NCBI GenBank assembly: GCA_020026055.1
Contig: JAHHRA010000017.1
Coordinates: 1-42,772, forward strand
DNA length: 42,772 nt
Direction of reading: 5' to 3'
Origin: Actinobacillus sp.
GTDB lineage: Bacteria > Pseudomonadota > Gammaproteobacteria > Enterobacterales > Pasteurellaceae
The stretch's first letter is position 1, and each line of letters begins with the position of its first letter. Positions 15,276 through 23,625 of the stretch are shown here, in pieces. Made by a program: the position numbers and the translations under genes. The notes beneath the pieces are model-generated. The model did no database searches. It saw nothing but the letters and a program-made list of their open reading frames with translations, and was not told where the DNA came from.

Positions 15276-17752
15276 TGAAATTAAGCCGTCGTGAATTTAT
15301 GAAAAATAATGCGATTTTGGCTGCGACCTCAGCCGCAGGGCTAGCTATCCCTGTCAAAAATGTGTTGGCGGTCGACAATAGTATTCGCTGGGACAAGGCA
15401 CCGTGCCGCTTTTGTGGTACGGGCTGCTCAGTTCTGGTCGGGACGAAAAATGGCAAAGTCGTGGCATCGCAAGGCGATCCTGACGCCGAAGTGAACCGCG
15501 GATTGAATTGTATTAAAGGCTATTTTTTGCCCAAAATTATGTACGGGCAGGATCGATTAACGTCGCCGATGTTGCGGATGACGAATGGGCAATACGACAA
15601 GAATGGCGAGTTCACGCCCATCACGTGGGAGCAGGCGTTTCAAATCATGGCGAAAAAAATGAAAGCCGCCTTTCGTCAACAGGGTGCAAATGGCGCCGGC
15701 ATGTTTACCTCGGGGCAGTCGACGATTTGGGAGGGCTACGCACAAGCGAAGCTGTTCAAAGCGGGCTTTCGTTCCAACAACATTGATCCGAATGCTCGGC
15801 ATTGTATGGCCTCGGCTGCCGTCGCTTTTTTGCGGACGTTTGGCATGGACGAGCCAATGGGGTGCTACGACGATATCGAAAAAGCGGATGCGTTTGTGTT
15901 GTGGGGGTCGAATATGGCGGAAATGCACCCGATTTTGTGGTCGCGGATCAGTGACCGCCGCCTTTCCAATCCCGATAGCGTGAGTGTGACGGTGTTATCG
16001 ACGGTCAATAATCGCTCATTTGAACTGGCGGATCAGGGCATTATTTTCACGCCGCAAGCCGACTTGGCGATTTTGAATTTTATCGCTAATTATTTGATCC
16101 AACACGACGCGGTGAATTGGGAATTTGTCAAACAGCATACCCATTTCAAACGCGGGCAAACCGACATCGGCTACGGACTGAGAGACGATCATGCGCGCGA
16201 ATCGACCGCAGCGAACCGTAAAAGCGCAGGCAAGATGTATGACAGCAACTTCGAGGAATTTAAGAGCTTAGTTGCACCCTATACCGTGGAAAAAGCGAGC
16301 AAAATTTCGGGCGTGCCTGAAGCGCAATTGCTCAAGCTGGCCGCCCTTTATGCGGATCCGAACAAAAAAATCGTCTCCTTTTGGACGATGGGATTTAATC
16401 AGCACAGCCGAGGCGTCTGGGCGAATCATCTGATCTACAACCTCCATTTGCTGACAGGCAAAATTTCCCAACCAGGATGCGGTCCATTTTCACTCACAGG
16501 GCAGCCGAGTGCCTGTGGCACCGCGCGCGAAGTGGGCTGCTTCATCAACCGCCTCCCCGCGGACATGGTGGTGAATAATCCGACGCACTGCGAAATCGCC
16601 GAGAAAATTTGGAAACTCCCCGCAGGCACGATTAATCCAACCTTTGGCTACCACGCCGTTTTGCAAGATCGAATGCTCAAAGATCGCAAAATGAACGTGC
16701 TATGGGTGATGTGCAACAATAACATGCAAGCAGGACCGAATCTGCTCAACGAGCGGCTGATCGGCTGGCGCGATCCAGCGAATTTCATCATCGTTTCCGA
16801 CCCGTACCCAACGGTCTCGGCACTGAGCGCGGATCTGATTTTGCCCACCGCCATGTGGGTTGAAAAAGAAGGTGCTTATGGCAACGCTGAACGCCGCACG
16901 CAATTCTGGCGCCAACAGGTCTCCCCGCCCGCCGGTGCAAAATCTGACTTGTGGCAAGTGATAGAGTTTTCAAAATATTTCACCACGGACGAAATGTGGG
17001 GCGAGGAAATTTTGGCAAAAAATCCGGCGTACCGCGGCAAAACACTGTACGAAGTTTTGTTCCGAAATGGGCAAGTAGACCAATTTCCACTTACAGAAAC
17101 GGCGCTGAATGACGAATCTCACGCGTTCGGATTTTACGTTCAAAAAGGATTGTTTGAAGAATATGCACAATTCGGTCGCGGGCATGGCCACGACTTGGCA
17201 CCGTTCGAGCTTTACCACAAAACTCGTGGCTTACGCTGGCCGGTGGTGGACGAAAAAGAAACCTTGTGGCGCTATCGCAAAGGCTTCGACCCTTACGTCA
17301 AAGCGGGCGACGGCGTGAAATTCTATGGCAAACCAGATGGCAAGGCGATCATCCTTGCCGTGCCTTACGAAGCACCCGCCGAAATGCCCGACCAAGAATA
17401 TGACCTGTGGCTTTGCACGGGGCGCGTGCTCGAGCATTGGCACACTGGCTCAATGACGCGTCGCGTGCCCGAGTTGAACCGTGCCTTCCCAACCAATTTG
17501 GTTTGGATGCATCCCGACGATGCCAAACAACGTGGGCTTCGCAACGGCGATAAAGTCAAGCTCATTACTCGCCGTGGCGAAACGGTCTCCGTTCTCGATA
17601 CTCGTGGGCGTAATCAACCGCCGCGCGGCTTGGTCTTTACGACGTTCTTTGATGGCGGTCAGCTAGTCAATAAACTCACCCTCGACGCGACCGATCCGAT
17701 TTCCAAAGAAACGGATTTCAAAAAATGTGCGGTGAAGGTCGTGAAAGCCTAA
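15275..17752 (+). CDS. napA: Periplasmic nitrate reductase catalytic subunit NapA
   Basis: An 825-residue molybdopterin oxidoreductase that reduces nitrate to nitrite in the periplasm. It carries a Tat signal with SRREFMK at residues 4-10, a [4Fe-4S] site formed by Cys44, Cys47, Cys51 and Cys79, and the molybdenum ligand Cys177 in RHCMAS. TFGMDEPMGCYDD, QPSACGTAREVG and a C-terminal WHTGSMTRR block fit bis-MGD binding. GTG at 15272 is a possible start, but the ATG overlaps the napD stop. Electrons come from NapB. Hand-counted lines give about 47-52% G+C, unlike flanking genes. It is complete and shows no lost ligand. Confidence 0.97.
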   Translation: MKLSRREFMKNNAILAATSAAGLAIPVKNVLAVDNSIRWDKAPCRFCGTGCSVLVGTKNGKVVASQGDPDAEVNRGLNCIKGYFLPKIMYGQDRLTSPMLRMTNGQYDKNGEFTPITWEQAFQIMAKKMKAAFRQQGANGAGMFTSGQSTIWEGYAQAKLFKAGFRSNNIDPNARHCMASAAVAFLRTFGMDEPMGCYDDIEKADAFVLWGSNMAEMHPILWSRISDRRLSNPDSVSVTVLSTVNNRSFELADQGIIFTPQADLAILNFIANYLIQHDAVNWEFVKQHTHFKRGQTDIGYGLRDDHARESTAANRKSAGKMYDSNFEEFKSLVAPYTVEKASKISGVPEAQLLKLAALYADPNKKIVSFWTMGFNQHSRGVWANHLIYNLHLLTGKISQPGCGPFSLTGQPSACGTAREVGCFINRLPADMVVNNPTHCEIAEKIWKLPAGTINPTFGYHAVLQDRMLKDRKMNVLWVMCNNNMQAGPNLLNERLIGWRDPANFIIVSDPYPTVSALSADLILPTAMWVEKEGAYGNAERRTQFWRQQVSPPAGAKSDLWQVIEFSKYFTTDEMWGEEILAKNPAYRGKTLYEVLFRNGQVDQFPLTETALNDESHAFGFYVQKGLFEEYAQFGRGHGHDLAPFELYHKTRGLRWPVVDEKETLWRYRKGFDPYVKAGDGVKFYGKPDGKAIILAVPYEAPAEMPDQEYDLWLCTGRVLEHWHTGSMTRRVPELNRAFPTNLVWMHPDDAKQRGLRNGDKVKLITRRGETVSVLDTRGRNQPPRGLVFTTFFDGGQLVNKLTLDATDPISKETDFKKCAVKVVKA

Positions 17753-17761
17753 TCTCACTTT

Positions 17762-17882
17762 GACGCCCCCAAATTACTCACAAAACGCTAAAGCGTTTTG
17801 TTCGGGCTGAAGCCCCGTCGCAAGCGACGTTCAAAAAACCTTCGGTATTTTGTGGGAAAATTTTTCTGGAAATCGGGGCGTC
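17762..17882 (+). repeat. Compound hairpin array between napA and napG (element copy 5)
   Basis: The outer arms GACGCCCC (17762-17769) and GGGGCGTC (17875-17882) and the AAAATTTTTCTGG core near 17857 mark a copy of the dispersed palindrome. Inside are a second clamp, CACAAAA (17779-17785) with TTTTGTG (17848-17854), and three tight hairpins: CAAAACGCT/AGCGTTTTG (17781-17800), GGGCT/AGCCC (17804-17815) and CGTCGC/GCGACG (17816-17829). I do not recognise the insert. Confidence 0.6.
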
Positions 17883-17908
17883 TTTTAACAGGGTTAATCA
17901 ATTATCTC

Positions 17909-18646
17909 ATGAGTCAAAAATACAATGCTCGGCGCCAATTTTTGAAGCAAAGCTTTCGCAGCCTCGTTGGGCTTGGCGGCGTTGGAATAGTGCTCGGGCT
18001 GCAACAGCAACAAAGCCGTGCACAGGGCGTGCCATTGCGACCACCATTTGCGTTACCCGAGGGCGAGTTTGCGCAAGCCTGCATTCGTTGTGGGCAGTGC
18101 GTCCAAGCCTGCCCTTATCAAATGTTGCATTTGGCGAGCCTTGTCGCCAGCGTGGAAGCGGGGACACCGTATTTTGTCGCACGCGAGAATCCGTGCGAAA
18201 TGTGCGAAGATATCCCTTGTGCGAAGGCGTGCCCGACGGGCGCGTTAGACGCACAGGCGACGGAGATTTCGCAAGCCAAGATGGGGCTTGCGGTGTTGCT
18301 CGATCACGAAAATTGTTTGAACTGGCAAGGATTGCGATGCGATGTTTGTTATCGCGTTTGCCCGTTGATAGACAAGGCGATTACGCTGGAATTGCAACAT
18401 AATCCTCGTTCGGACAAGCACGCATTATTTTTGCCGACAGTGCACGCTGAAGCTTGCACGGGATGTGGAAAATGCGAACAAGCCTGCGTGCTGGAAACGG
18501 CGGCGATTAAAGTGTTGCCGCTCTCTCTCGCGAAAGGGCAGCTCGGGACACATTATCGTTTTGGCTGGCAGGAAAAACAGAAAGCTGGCTCGTCGCTTGC
18601 ACCGCCAGATTTGATTAAGTTGCCTATTCGTGGCGTGGAGGAGTAA
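17909..18646 (+). CDS. napG: Ferredoxin-type quinol dehydrogenase component NapG
   Basis: A 245-residue periplasmic iron-sulfur protein with a Tat signal (ARRQFLK at 7-13). It has four cysteine clusters for [4Fe-4S] centres: CIRCGQCVQACP, CEMCEDIPCAKACP, a CLNWQGLRC...CYRVCP cluster, and CTGCGKCEQAC. With NapH it forms a quinol dehydrogenase passing electrons toward NapB/NapA. The reading frame runs upstream to 17798, but that stretch is the hairpin array and encodes an arginine/lysine-rich tail unlike NapG. I therefore place the start at 17909, just before the Tat motif. There is no strong Shine-Dalgarno, odd for an operon gene 156 bp from its upstream partner. Confidence 0.92.
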   Translation: MSQKYNARRQFLKQSFRSLVGLGGVGIVLGLQQQQSRAQGVPLRPPFALPEGEFAQACIRCGQCVQACPYQMLHLASLVASVEAGTPYFVARENPCEMCEDIPCAKACPTGALDAQATEISQAKMGLAVLLDHENCLNWQGLRCDVCYRVCPLIDKAITLELQHNPRSDKHALFLPTVHAEACTGCGKCEQACVLETAAIKVLPLSLAKGQLGTHYRFGWQEKQKAGSSLAPPDLIKLPIRGVEE

Positions 18647-19516
18647 ATGGCAAATTTGACTAAAGATGCGGGACGGGAGGCGCGGCAGGCGTTCGGATTT
18701 TGGCGTGCCAATCGGTTTTTGCTCTTGCGTCGCCTGACGCAATTGGCGATTGTGGCGATGTTTGTGCTGTCGCCAGTTTTCAAATTTTGGCTATTGAAAG
18801 GCAATTATTCGAGCAGTCTGTTTTTAAATCACCTTCCGATGACCGATCCGCTTATCGCCGCAGAAAGCCTCGCCACCGGTTATTGGCCGAACGCGACCAG
18901 CCTGCTTGGTGCGGGGATAGTGGCGAGCTGTTATGCCTTGCTGGGGAGCCGCATGTTCTGTGGCTGGGTCTGTCCGATGAATTTGGTAACCGATCTCGCC
19001 AGCTATTTACGCCGAAAATTCGGTTTCCGCCAAAGTGCAAAATTGCCAAAAAATACACGGTATTTTTTACTTAGCGTGGTGCTCGTGGGGAGTGCACTGA
19101 CGGGGAGCCTGTTGTGGGAATGGATTAATCCCGTTTCGGCGTTAGGACGAGGGATTATTTTCGGAAACTTGGCTGGGCTATGGTTGGTGGGCACGGTTTT
19201 TTTGCTTGATTTATGCGTGATCGAACATGGTTTTTGCGGTCATCTTTGCCCGATGGGGGCGATGTATGGCGTGATTGGTGCGAAGGGGCTCTTGCGGGTG
19301 AAAGTACGTGACCGTGCCCAATGCACGCAATGTATGGACTGCTATCACGTTTGCCCTGAGCCGCAGGTTTTGCGCTCCGTATTACAGGGCAAAAACGGCG
19401 AGCCGTTGCGGATTTTAAGCCCAGATTGTATGAGTTGTGGGCGTTGTGTGGACGTCTGTGCTGCACGAGTTTTTGTGTGGACGCATAGGTTTAATACAAA
19501 AGGAGAAGAAAAATGA
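18647..19516 (+). CDS. napH: Membrane quinol dehydrogenase component NapH
   Basis: A 289-residue inner-membrane protein with about four or five hydrophobic helices between residues 25 and 195. It carries two CX3CP motifs (CGWVCPMN, CGHLCPMG) and two cytoplasmic [4Fe-4S] clusters (CTQCMDCYHVCP, CMSCGRCVDVC). It oxidises menaquinol or ubiquinol together with NapG. It starts immediately after the napG stop with a GGAGG-type site, and its TGA overlaps the napB ATG, so the genes are translationally coupled. An AAAAAATAC/GTATTTTTT hairpin occurs inside the gene at 19048-19068. Confidence 0.93.
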   Translation: MANLTKDAGREARQAFGFWRANRFLLLRRLTQLAIVAMFVLSPVFKFWLLKGNYSSSLFLNHLPMTDPLIAAESLATGYWPNATSLLGAGIVASCYALLGSRMFCGWVCPMNLVTDLASYLRRKFGFRQSAKLPKNTRYFLLSVVLVGSALTGSLLWEWINPVSALGRGIIFGNLAGLWLVGTVFLLDLCVIEHGFCGHLCPMGAMYGVIGAKGLLRVKVRDRAQCTQCMDCYHVCPEPQVLRSVLQGKNGEPLRILSPDCMSCGRCVDVCAARVFVWTHRFNTKGEEK

Positions 19517-19923
19517 AACGAATATTAAGTGCCACTTTGTTTTTCATCGGGCAACTGGCGGTGGCAGGCAGCCCGACGTTAGGCGATGATTGGAATGCCT
19601 CGCCAGAAAATGTGAGCCCAGTGTGGCATTCGGTTGCTAAGGAACAAGCTATGCCAGCGTTAAATTACGTCAATCAACCGCCGCTGATTCCGCATAGTAT
19701 TGAGAGCTATCAAGTGACGAAAAACGTGAATCAATGCCTTCAGTGCCACAGTCCGCAAAACGCAAAAGTGACTGGTGCACCACAGATCAGCATAACGCAT
19801 TTTGCTGACCGCCAAGGCAATCTAAGTAACAGCTCTTCGCCGCGGCGTTATTTTTGTTTACAATGCCACGTGCCGCAAACGCAGGCAAAACCGATTGTCG
19901 GTAATAATTTTCAGCCAATGTAA
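19513..19923 (+). CDS. napB: Diheme cytochrome c NapB
   Basis: A 136-residue periplasmic small subunit of nitrate reductase. It has a Sec signal peptide (about residues 1-18, ending AVA-GSPT) and two CXXCH heme sites (CLQCHSP and CLQCHVP). It passes electrons from NapC or NapGH to NapA. YVNQPPLIPHSIESYQVTKNVNQC is the typical NapB region with distal heme ligands. It is slightly short for the family, but no element looks missing. It overlaps napH by 4 bp. Confidence 0.93.
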   Translation: MKRILSATLFFIGQLAVAGSPTLGDDWNASPENVSPVWHSVAKEQAMPALNYVNQPPLIPHSIESYQVTKNVNQCLQCHSPQNAKVTGAPQISITHFADRQGNLSNSSSPRRYFCLQCHVPQTQAKPIVGNNFQPM

Positions 19924-19952
19924 GGATATGGCAATTAAATAGGAAATAAAAA

Positions 19953-20534
19953 ATGAAAATTTTTTCGAAAATAGTGGCGTGGCTAAAACGCCCAAGCAAA
20001 GTCGCCGTGATTTGGGTGATTCTATTAAGTATTGTCGTTTGTTTGCTACTCGTCGCTGGGTTTAATCAAATGATGGAAAACACGACGAGCCTTGCTTATT
20101 GCTCAAGCTGCCACTTGAATGATATCGTGCCAGAATACCAGCGTTCAAGGCATTTCAGTAATCATGCTGGCGTGCGTGCGACTTGTAGCGATTGCCACGT
20201 ACCACGAGAATTTGTGGCAAAAATGAAAATGAAAATTAGTGCAGTTGAACAGCTTTACGTTCATCTTACAGGTAAAGTGGATACACCTGAGAAGTTTGAG
20301 CAGAGGCGATTGCAGATGGCGGAAAAAGTGTGGGCGAGGATGAAAGCCGATAATAGTGCCACTTGTCGCAGTTGCCACGCCTTTGACGCAATGGATTACA
20401 GTGCACAAAAGAATGTCGCACAACGCATGCATCGGCTGGCAGAAACGCAAGGCAAAACCTGTATCGATTGCCACAAAGGTATCACTCATCAATTGCCGAA
20501 TATGCAAACACAAGGAAATAAATTTGGAGAATAA
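19953..20534 (+). CDS. napC: Tetraheme cytochrome c quinol dehydrogenase NapC
   Basis: A 193-residue NapC/NirT-family protein. One N-terminal membrane anchor (about 17-40, VAVIWVILLSIVVCLLLVAGF) is followed by a periplasmic domain with four CXXCH hemes: CSSCH, CSDCH, CRSCH and CIDCH. It takes electrons from membrane quinol to NapB. It ends the nap operon, 29 bp after napB. A partial palindromic element and then a bidirectional terminator lie between it and fba. Confidence 0.95.
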   Translation: MKIFSKIVAWLKRPSKVAVIWVILLSIVVCLLLVAGFNQMMENTTSLAYCSSCHLNDIVPEYQRSRHFSNHAGVRATCSDCHVPREFVAKMKMKISAVEQLYVHLTGKVDTPEKFEQRRLQMAEKVWARMKADNSATCRSCHAFDAMDYSAQKNVAQRMHRLAETQGKTCIDCHKGITHQLPNMQTQGNKFGE

Positions 20535-20643
20535 ACTCCCTAACGACTAAAATTACTTCCTATTCTCAGACAAAGAGTGATAGTGTTTTTTGAATGTTGA
20601 TTTTGTGAGAGCTTTATCCTGAATATAATAAGTTAGCTTGAGT

Positions 20644-20673
20644 GCGAAAATTTTGCCGAAAATGAAGGCGTGA
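20644..20673 (+). repeat. Dispersed palindromic element, copy 6 (right half, degenerate)
   Basis: GCGAAAATTTTGCCGAAAAT followed by GAAGGCGTGA matches the right half of the element; no clear left arm is seen. It marks the downstream flank of the nap block. Confidence 0.45.
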
Positions 20674-20680
20674 TGACATA

Positions 20681-20707
20681 AAAAATGAGGCGTTTTGCCT
20701 CATTTTT
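20681..20707. terminator. Bidirectional terminator between napC and fba
   Basis: A perfect 11-bp stem, AAAAATGAGGC (20681-20691) with GCCTCATTTTT (20697-20707). An A run on one side and a T run on the other allow it to work for the fba transcript (minus) and the nap transcript (plus). Confidence 0.88.
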
Positions 20708-20720
20708 GTGTCAGATTTGC

Positions 20721-21803
20721 TTATAATACATTCACACAGTTTAAATCGTGGAATGATTTTTCTAAGCGTTTAGACATTGACTCTTCGGCTTTGCGTAACC
20801 AGACACGAGGGTCATAGTATTTTTTATTAGGTGCATCTTCACCTGTAGGGTTACCAAGCTGGGATTGGAGGTAGGCTTCGTTGGCTTTGTAAAATTCAAG
20901 AATACCTTGCCAAGTTGCCCATTGAGTATCAGTGTCAATGTTCATTTTGATCGCACCATAGCCGATAGCTTCGCGAATTTCTTCTGTACTGGAGCCACTG
21001 CCTCCATGGAAAACGAAGTTCATTGGTTTAGTTGGAAGGTGGCGTTCTTTGGCGACGAAATCTTGAGATGCCCCAAGAATTGATGGTTTAAGTTTGACAT
21101 TACCAGGCTTGTAAACACCGTGGACGTTGCCGAATGCCGCTGCGACAGTGAAATTTGGGCTGATTGGACTTAGTTGGTCATAAACGTATAATACATCTTC
21201 AGGTTGAGTGTAAAGCTTAGATTCGTCTGCGTTGCTATTATCGACACCATCTTCTTCTCCACCCGTGATGCCAATTTCAATTTCTAAAGTCATACCCATT
21301 TTCGCCATTCTTTCTAGATATTGGCGACAGATCGCCATATTTTCTGCCATTGGTTCTTCAGATAAATCCAACATATGTGAGGAGAAAAGAGGTTTACCTG
21401 TTTCAGCAAAATGTTTTTCACTTGCATCGAGCATACCATCAATCCAAGGAAGGAGTTTTTTAGCTGCATGGTCAGTGTGAAGAATCACTGGCACGCCGTA
21501 TTCTTTGGCAAGAGTGTGAACTTGTTTTGCACCAACAATGGCACCGAGAACATCTTGACGGATACCTGATGCGGTTTCTTTTAAGCCTTTGCCTGCGAAG
21601 AAGCTTGCCCCGCCGTTAGAAAATTGAATAATTACTGGTGCTTTTACTTTAGCTGCAGTTTCCAATACAGCATTGATGCTGTTGGAACCGACACAATTCA
21701 CAGCAGGTAAAGCAAAGCCGTGTTTTTTAGCATAGTTGAAAACTTTAGTGACATCATCGCCAGTCAAGACACCCGTTGGAACGATATCAAGTAATCTGCT
21801 CAT
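20721..21803 (-). CDS. fbaA: Class II fructose-bisphosphate aldolase
   Basis: A 360-residue zinc-dependent aldolase of glycolysis and gluconeogenesis. VILHTDHAAK holds the catalytic Asp and the first zinc His, EIGITGGEEDGVDN is the class IIA signature, and FHGGSGSS plus NIDTDTQWA bind the phosphate and substrate. The frame extends 27 codons upstream, but that part overlaps a hairpin and is unlike FbaA. The ATG at 21803 follows AAGGAAG and gives the E. coli-like MSRLLDIVPTGV. It lies downstream of pgk on the same strand, a common glycolytic pairing. Confidence 0.96.
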   Translation of the reverse strand: MSRLLDIVPTGVLTGDDVTKVFNYAKKHGFALPAVNCVGSNSINAVLETAAKVKAPVIIQFSNGGASFFAGKGLKETASGIRQDVLGAIVGAKQVHTLAKEYGVPVILHTDHAAKKLLPWIDGMLDASEKHFAETGKPLFSSHMLDLSEEPMAENMAICRQYLERMAKMGMTLEIEIGITGGEEDGVDNSNADESKLYTQPEDVLYVYDQLSPISPNFTVAAAFGNVHGVYKPGNVKLKPSILGASQDFVAKERHLPTKPMNFVFHGGSGSSTEEIREAIGYGAIKMNIDTDTQWATWQGILEFYKANEAYLQSQLGNPTGEDAPNKKYYDPRVWLRKAEESMSKRLEKSFHDLNCVNVL

Positions 21804-21857
21804 AAATTCTTCCTTTTTTAAAATAGTGTGAAATGGGTTATTTTTTGTCAAAAGAGA

Positions 21858-21879
21858 CGGAGATGGCGTGCCATCTCCG
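21858..21879 (-). terminator. Hairpin in the pgk-fbaA spacer
   Basis: A perfect 10-bp inverted repeat, CGGAGATGGC with GCCATCTCCG, has a 2-nt centre. It is not followed by a clean T run on the minus strand, so it may be an attenuator or mRNA-stabilising hairpin between the two glycolytic genes rather than a full terminator. Confidence 0.55.
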
Positions 21880-21886
21880 CACAAGT

Positions 21887-23062
21887 TTATTGATTTTTAG
21901 CACGTTTTTCTAAAATTTCGACTGCAGGCAAGACTTTTCCTTCAACAAACTCTAGAAATGCTCCGCCACCTGTTGAAATGTAAGAAATTTGTTCTTTGAT
22001 ACCGAACAAATCAATAGCCGCTAAAGTGTCACCACCACCAGCGATGGAAAACGCTCCTTTTTGTGTAGCTTCTGCAATTGCACGGGCGACTTTTTCTGTG
22101 CCCGCACGGAAATTCGGGAATTCGAAAACACCAACAGGACCATTCCACAAAATAGTTTTTGCATTTTTGATGATAGAGGCTAATTGGTCAGCTGTTTTAT
22201 CACCAATATCTAAAATTTGCTCATCTGCTTGTATGGCATCAACTTTTTTCAAGTTAGCAGAAGCATGTTCACTAAATTCAGTAGCAACGCGGACATCAAC
22301 AGGCACAGGAATCTGTGTGTTTTGGCTTAAAGTTTGAGCTGTTGGGATTAAATCTGCTTCGTAAAGCGAGTTACCGACGTTATAGCCTTCGGCAGCGATG
22401 AAAGTGTTCGCAATGCCACCACCAACGATGATTTGGTCAGCAATTTCAGAAAGTGAATTTAGTACTTCTAATTTAGTGGAGACTTTGGAACCACCGACGA
22501 TAGCAAGCATTGGACGTTGTGGATTTTTTAACGCTTTGCCTAAAGCATCAAGTTCAGCGGCAAGCAATGGACCCGCACAAGCGATTGAGGCAAATTCAGC
22601 AACACCGTAAGTCGACGCTTGTGCACGGTGAGCAGTGCCAAAAGCGTCCATCACAAAAATATCACAAAGTGCGGCATATTTTTTGGCAAGTTCTGGATCG
22701 TTTTTCTTCTCACCTTTGTTCATTCGTACATTTTCTAGCACTACGATTTCACCAGCATTGATTTCGACACCATCTAAATAATCACGCACTAAGCGTACAG
22801 GTACGCTAAGATGTTTATTTAAATAATCAGCGACAGGTTGCAATGAAAACTCTTGGTTAAATTCGCCTTCGGTTGGACGACCGAGGTGTGAAGTCACCAT
22901 CACTTTAGCTCCTTTTTCAAGGGCAAGCTTTAACGTTGGGATAGTTGCGACAATGCGAGCATCAGAAGTGATTTTGCCATCTTTAATTGGTACGTTAAGA
23001 TCGGCTCGAATAAATAGTTTTTTACCATTTAAATCAAGATGTTGCATTTTGATAACGGACAT
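21887..23062 (-). CDS. pgk: Phosphoglycerate kinase
   Basis: A 391-residue glycolytic kinase transferring phosphate from 1,3-bisphosphoglycerate to ADP. The N-terminal KKLFIRADLNVPI, SHLGRPTEGEF and LENVRMNKGEKKND bind the acid substrate; the C-terminal half holds ILWNGPVGVFE and SIAGGGDTLAAI for the nucleotide. The frame reaches 23098, but the ATG at 23062 follows a GAAGGAG site and gives the normal N terminus. A TATAAT on the minus strand at 23102-23097 is the probable -10. Confidence 0.97.
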   Translation of the reverse strand: MSVIKMQHLDLNGKKLFIRADLNVPIKDGKITSDARIVATIPTLKLALEKGAKVMVTSHLGRPTEGEFNQEFSLQPVADYLNKHLSVPVRLVRDYLDGVEINAGEIVVLENVRMNKGEKKNDPELAKKYAALCDIFVMDAFGTAHRAQASTYGVAEFASIACAGPLLAAELDALGKALKNPQRPMLAIVGGSKVSTKLEVLNSLSEIADQIIVGGGIANTFIAAEGYNVGNSLYEADLIPTAQTLSQNTQIPVPVDVRVATEFSEHASANLKKVDAIQADEQILDIGDKTADQLASIIKNAKTILWNGPVGVFEFPNFRAGTEKVARAIAEATQKGAFSIAGGGDTLAAIDLFGIKEQISYISTGGGAFLEFVEGKVLPAVEILEKRAKNQ

Positions 23063-23237
23063 AAATTCTCCTTCTATAATAGATAAAACTGAGAGCATTA
23101 TACTGGCTTATTTTTATATTGTAATGATAATTTATTGACTAATTTGATTCTTTTCAAAAGCAGTTTTGATCTCTTTAGTTATAAGTTGAAACGCTTTATA
23201 ATTGAAAATTTTGCAGATTAAAGAGAAATTGTATGAT

Positions 23238-23501
23238 ATGGCACTTTTAATTACTGAAAAATGTATAAATTGTGATATGTGTTTACCTGAGTGCCCTAAT
23301 AATGCGATTAGAGTCGGTGAAAATATTTATGAAATTAATCCTAATTTATGTACAGAATGTGTTGGACATTACGCCACTCCAACTTGTCAAAAAGTTTGCC
23401 CTATCACGAACTGCATAAAACTTGACCCTGCTCATTTAGAAACGCAAGAAGCACTTTGGGAGAAGTTTGTTTTAATTCATCACAATGATAAAATTGAGTA
23501 G
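23238..23501 (+). CDS. yfhL: YfhL-family 4Fe-4S ferredoxin
   Basis: An 87-residue dicluster ferredoxin. MALLITEKCINCDMCLPECP gives the first cluster. The second, CTECVGHYATPTCQKVCP, has the enlarged loop between its second and third cysteines typical of YfhL/Alvin-type 2[4Fe-4S] ferredoxins, and a short C-terminal helix follows. Partners are not known. The frame extends to 23202, but the ATG at 23238 matches the family start. It is monocistronic, divergent from pgk and convergent with upp. Confidence 0.9.
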   Translation: MALLITEKCINCDMCLPECPNNAIRVGENIYEINPNLCTECVGHYATPTCQKVCPITNCIKLDPAHLETQEALWEKFVLIHHNDKIE

Positions 23502-23524
23502 TTGTTTTTGAGAGAAAGGAAAGA

Positions 23525-23571
23525 TCACGGCACTAAAATCAAAGAAATTTTTTCTGATTTTGAGAGCGTGA
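23525..23571. repeat. Dispersed palindromic element, copy 7
   Basis: TCACG, CTAAAATCA and AGAAA on the left pair with TTTCTGATTTTGAGAGCGTGA on the right. It lies between the convergent yfhL and upp genes, 23 bp after the yfhL stop, and could end the yfhL transcript. Confidence 0.7.
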
Positions 23572-23588
23572 AAATTTGCTAAAAATAG

Positions 23589-23615
23589 TAAGGTTAAGCA
23601 TCGTGCTTAACCTTA
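23589..23615 (-). terminator. Rho-independent terminator of upp
   Basis: A perfect 12-bp stem, TAAGGTTAAGCA with TGCTTAACCTTA, has a 3-nt loop. The minus strand continues into a T-rich run (A run at 23581-23585 on the plus strand). Confidence 0.88.
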
Positions 23616-23625
23616 TTTATTCATT

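Noticed and set aside
14986..15456. Long minus-strand frame opposite napD and the start of napA, and similar frames through napA-napH (for example 15557-15928, 16268-16471, 17907-18254)
   Set aside because: They are antisense or off-frame shadows of well-supported nap genes. The higher G+C there lowers the number of chance stops; none has a recognisable domain or ribosome-binding site.
17798..17908. N-terminal extension of NapG (37 extra residues)
   Set aside because: It is encoded by the hairpin array and the palindromic element, is Arg/Lys-rich, and would place the Tat motif far from the N terminus.
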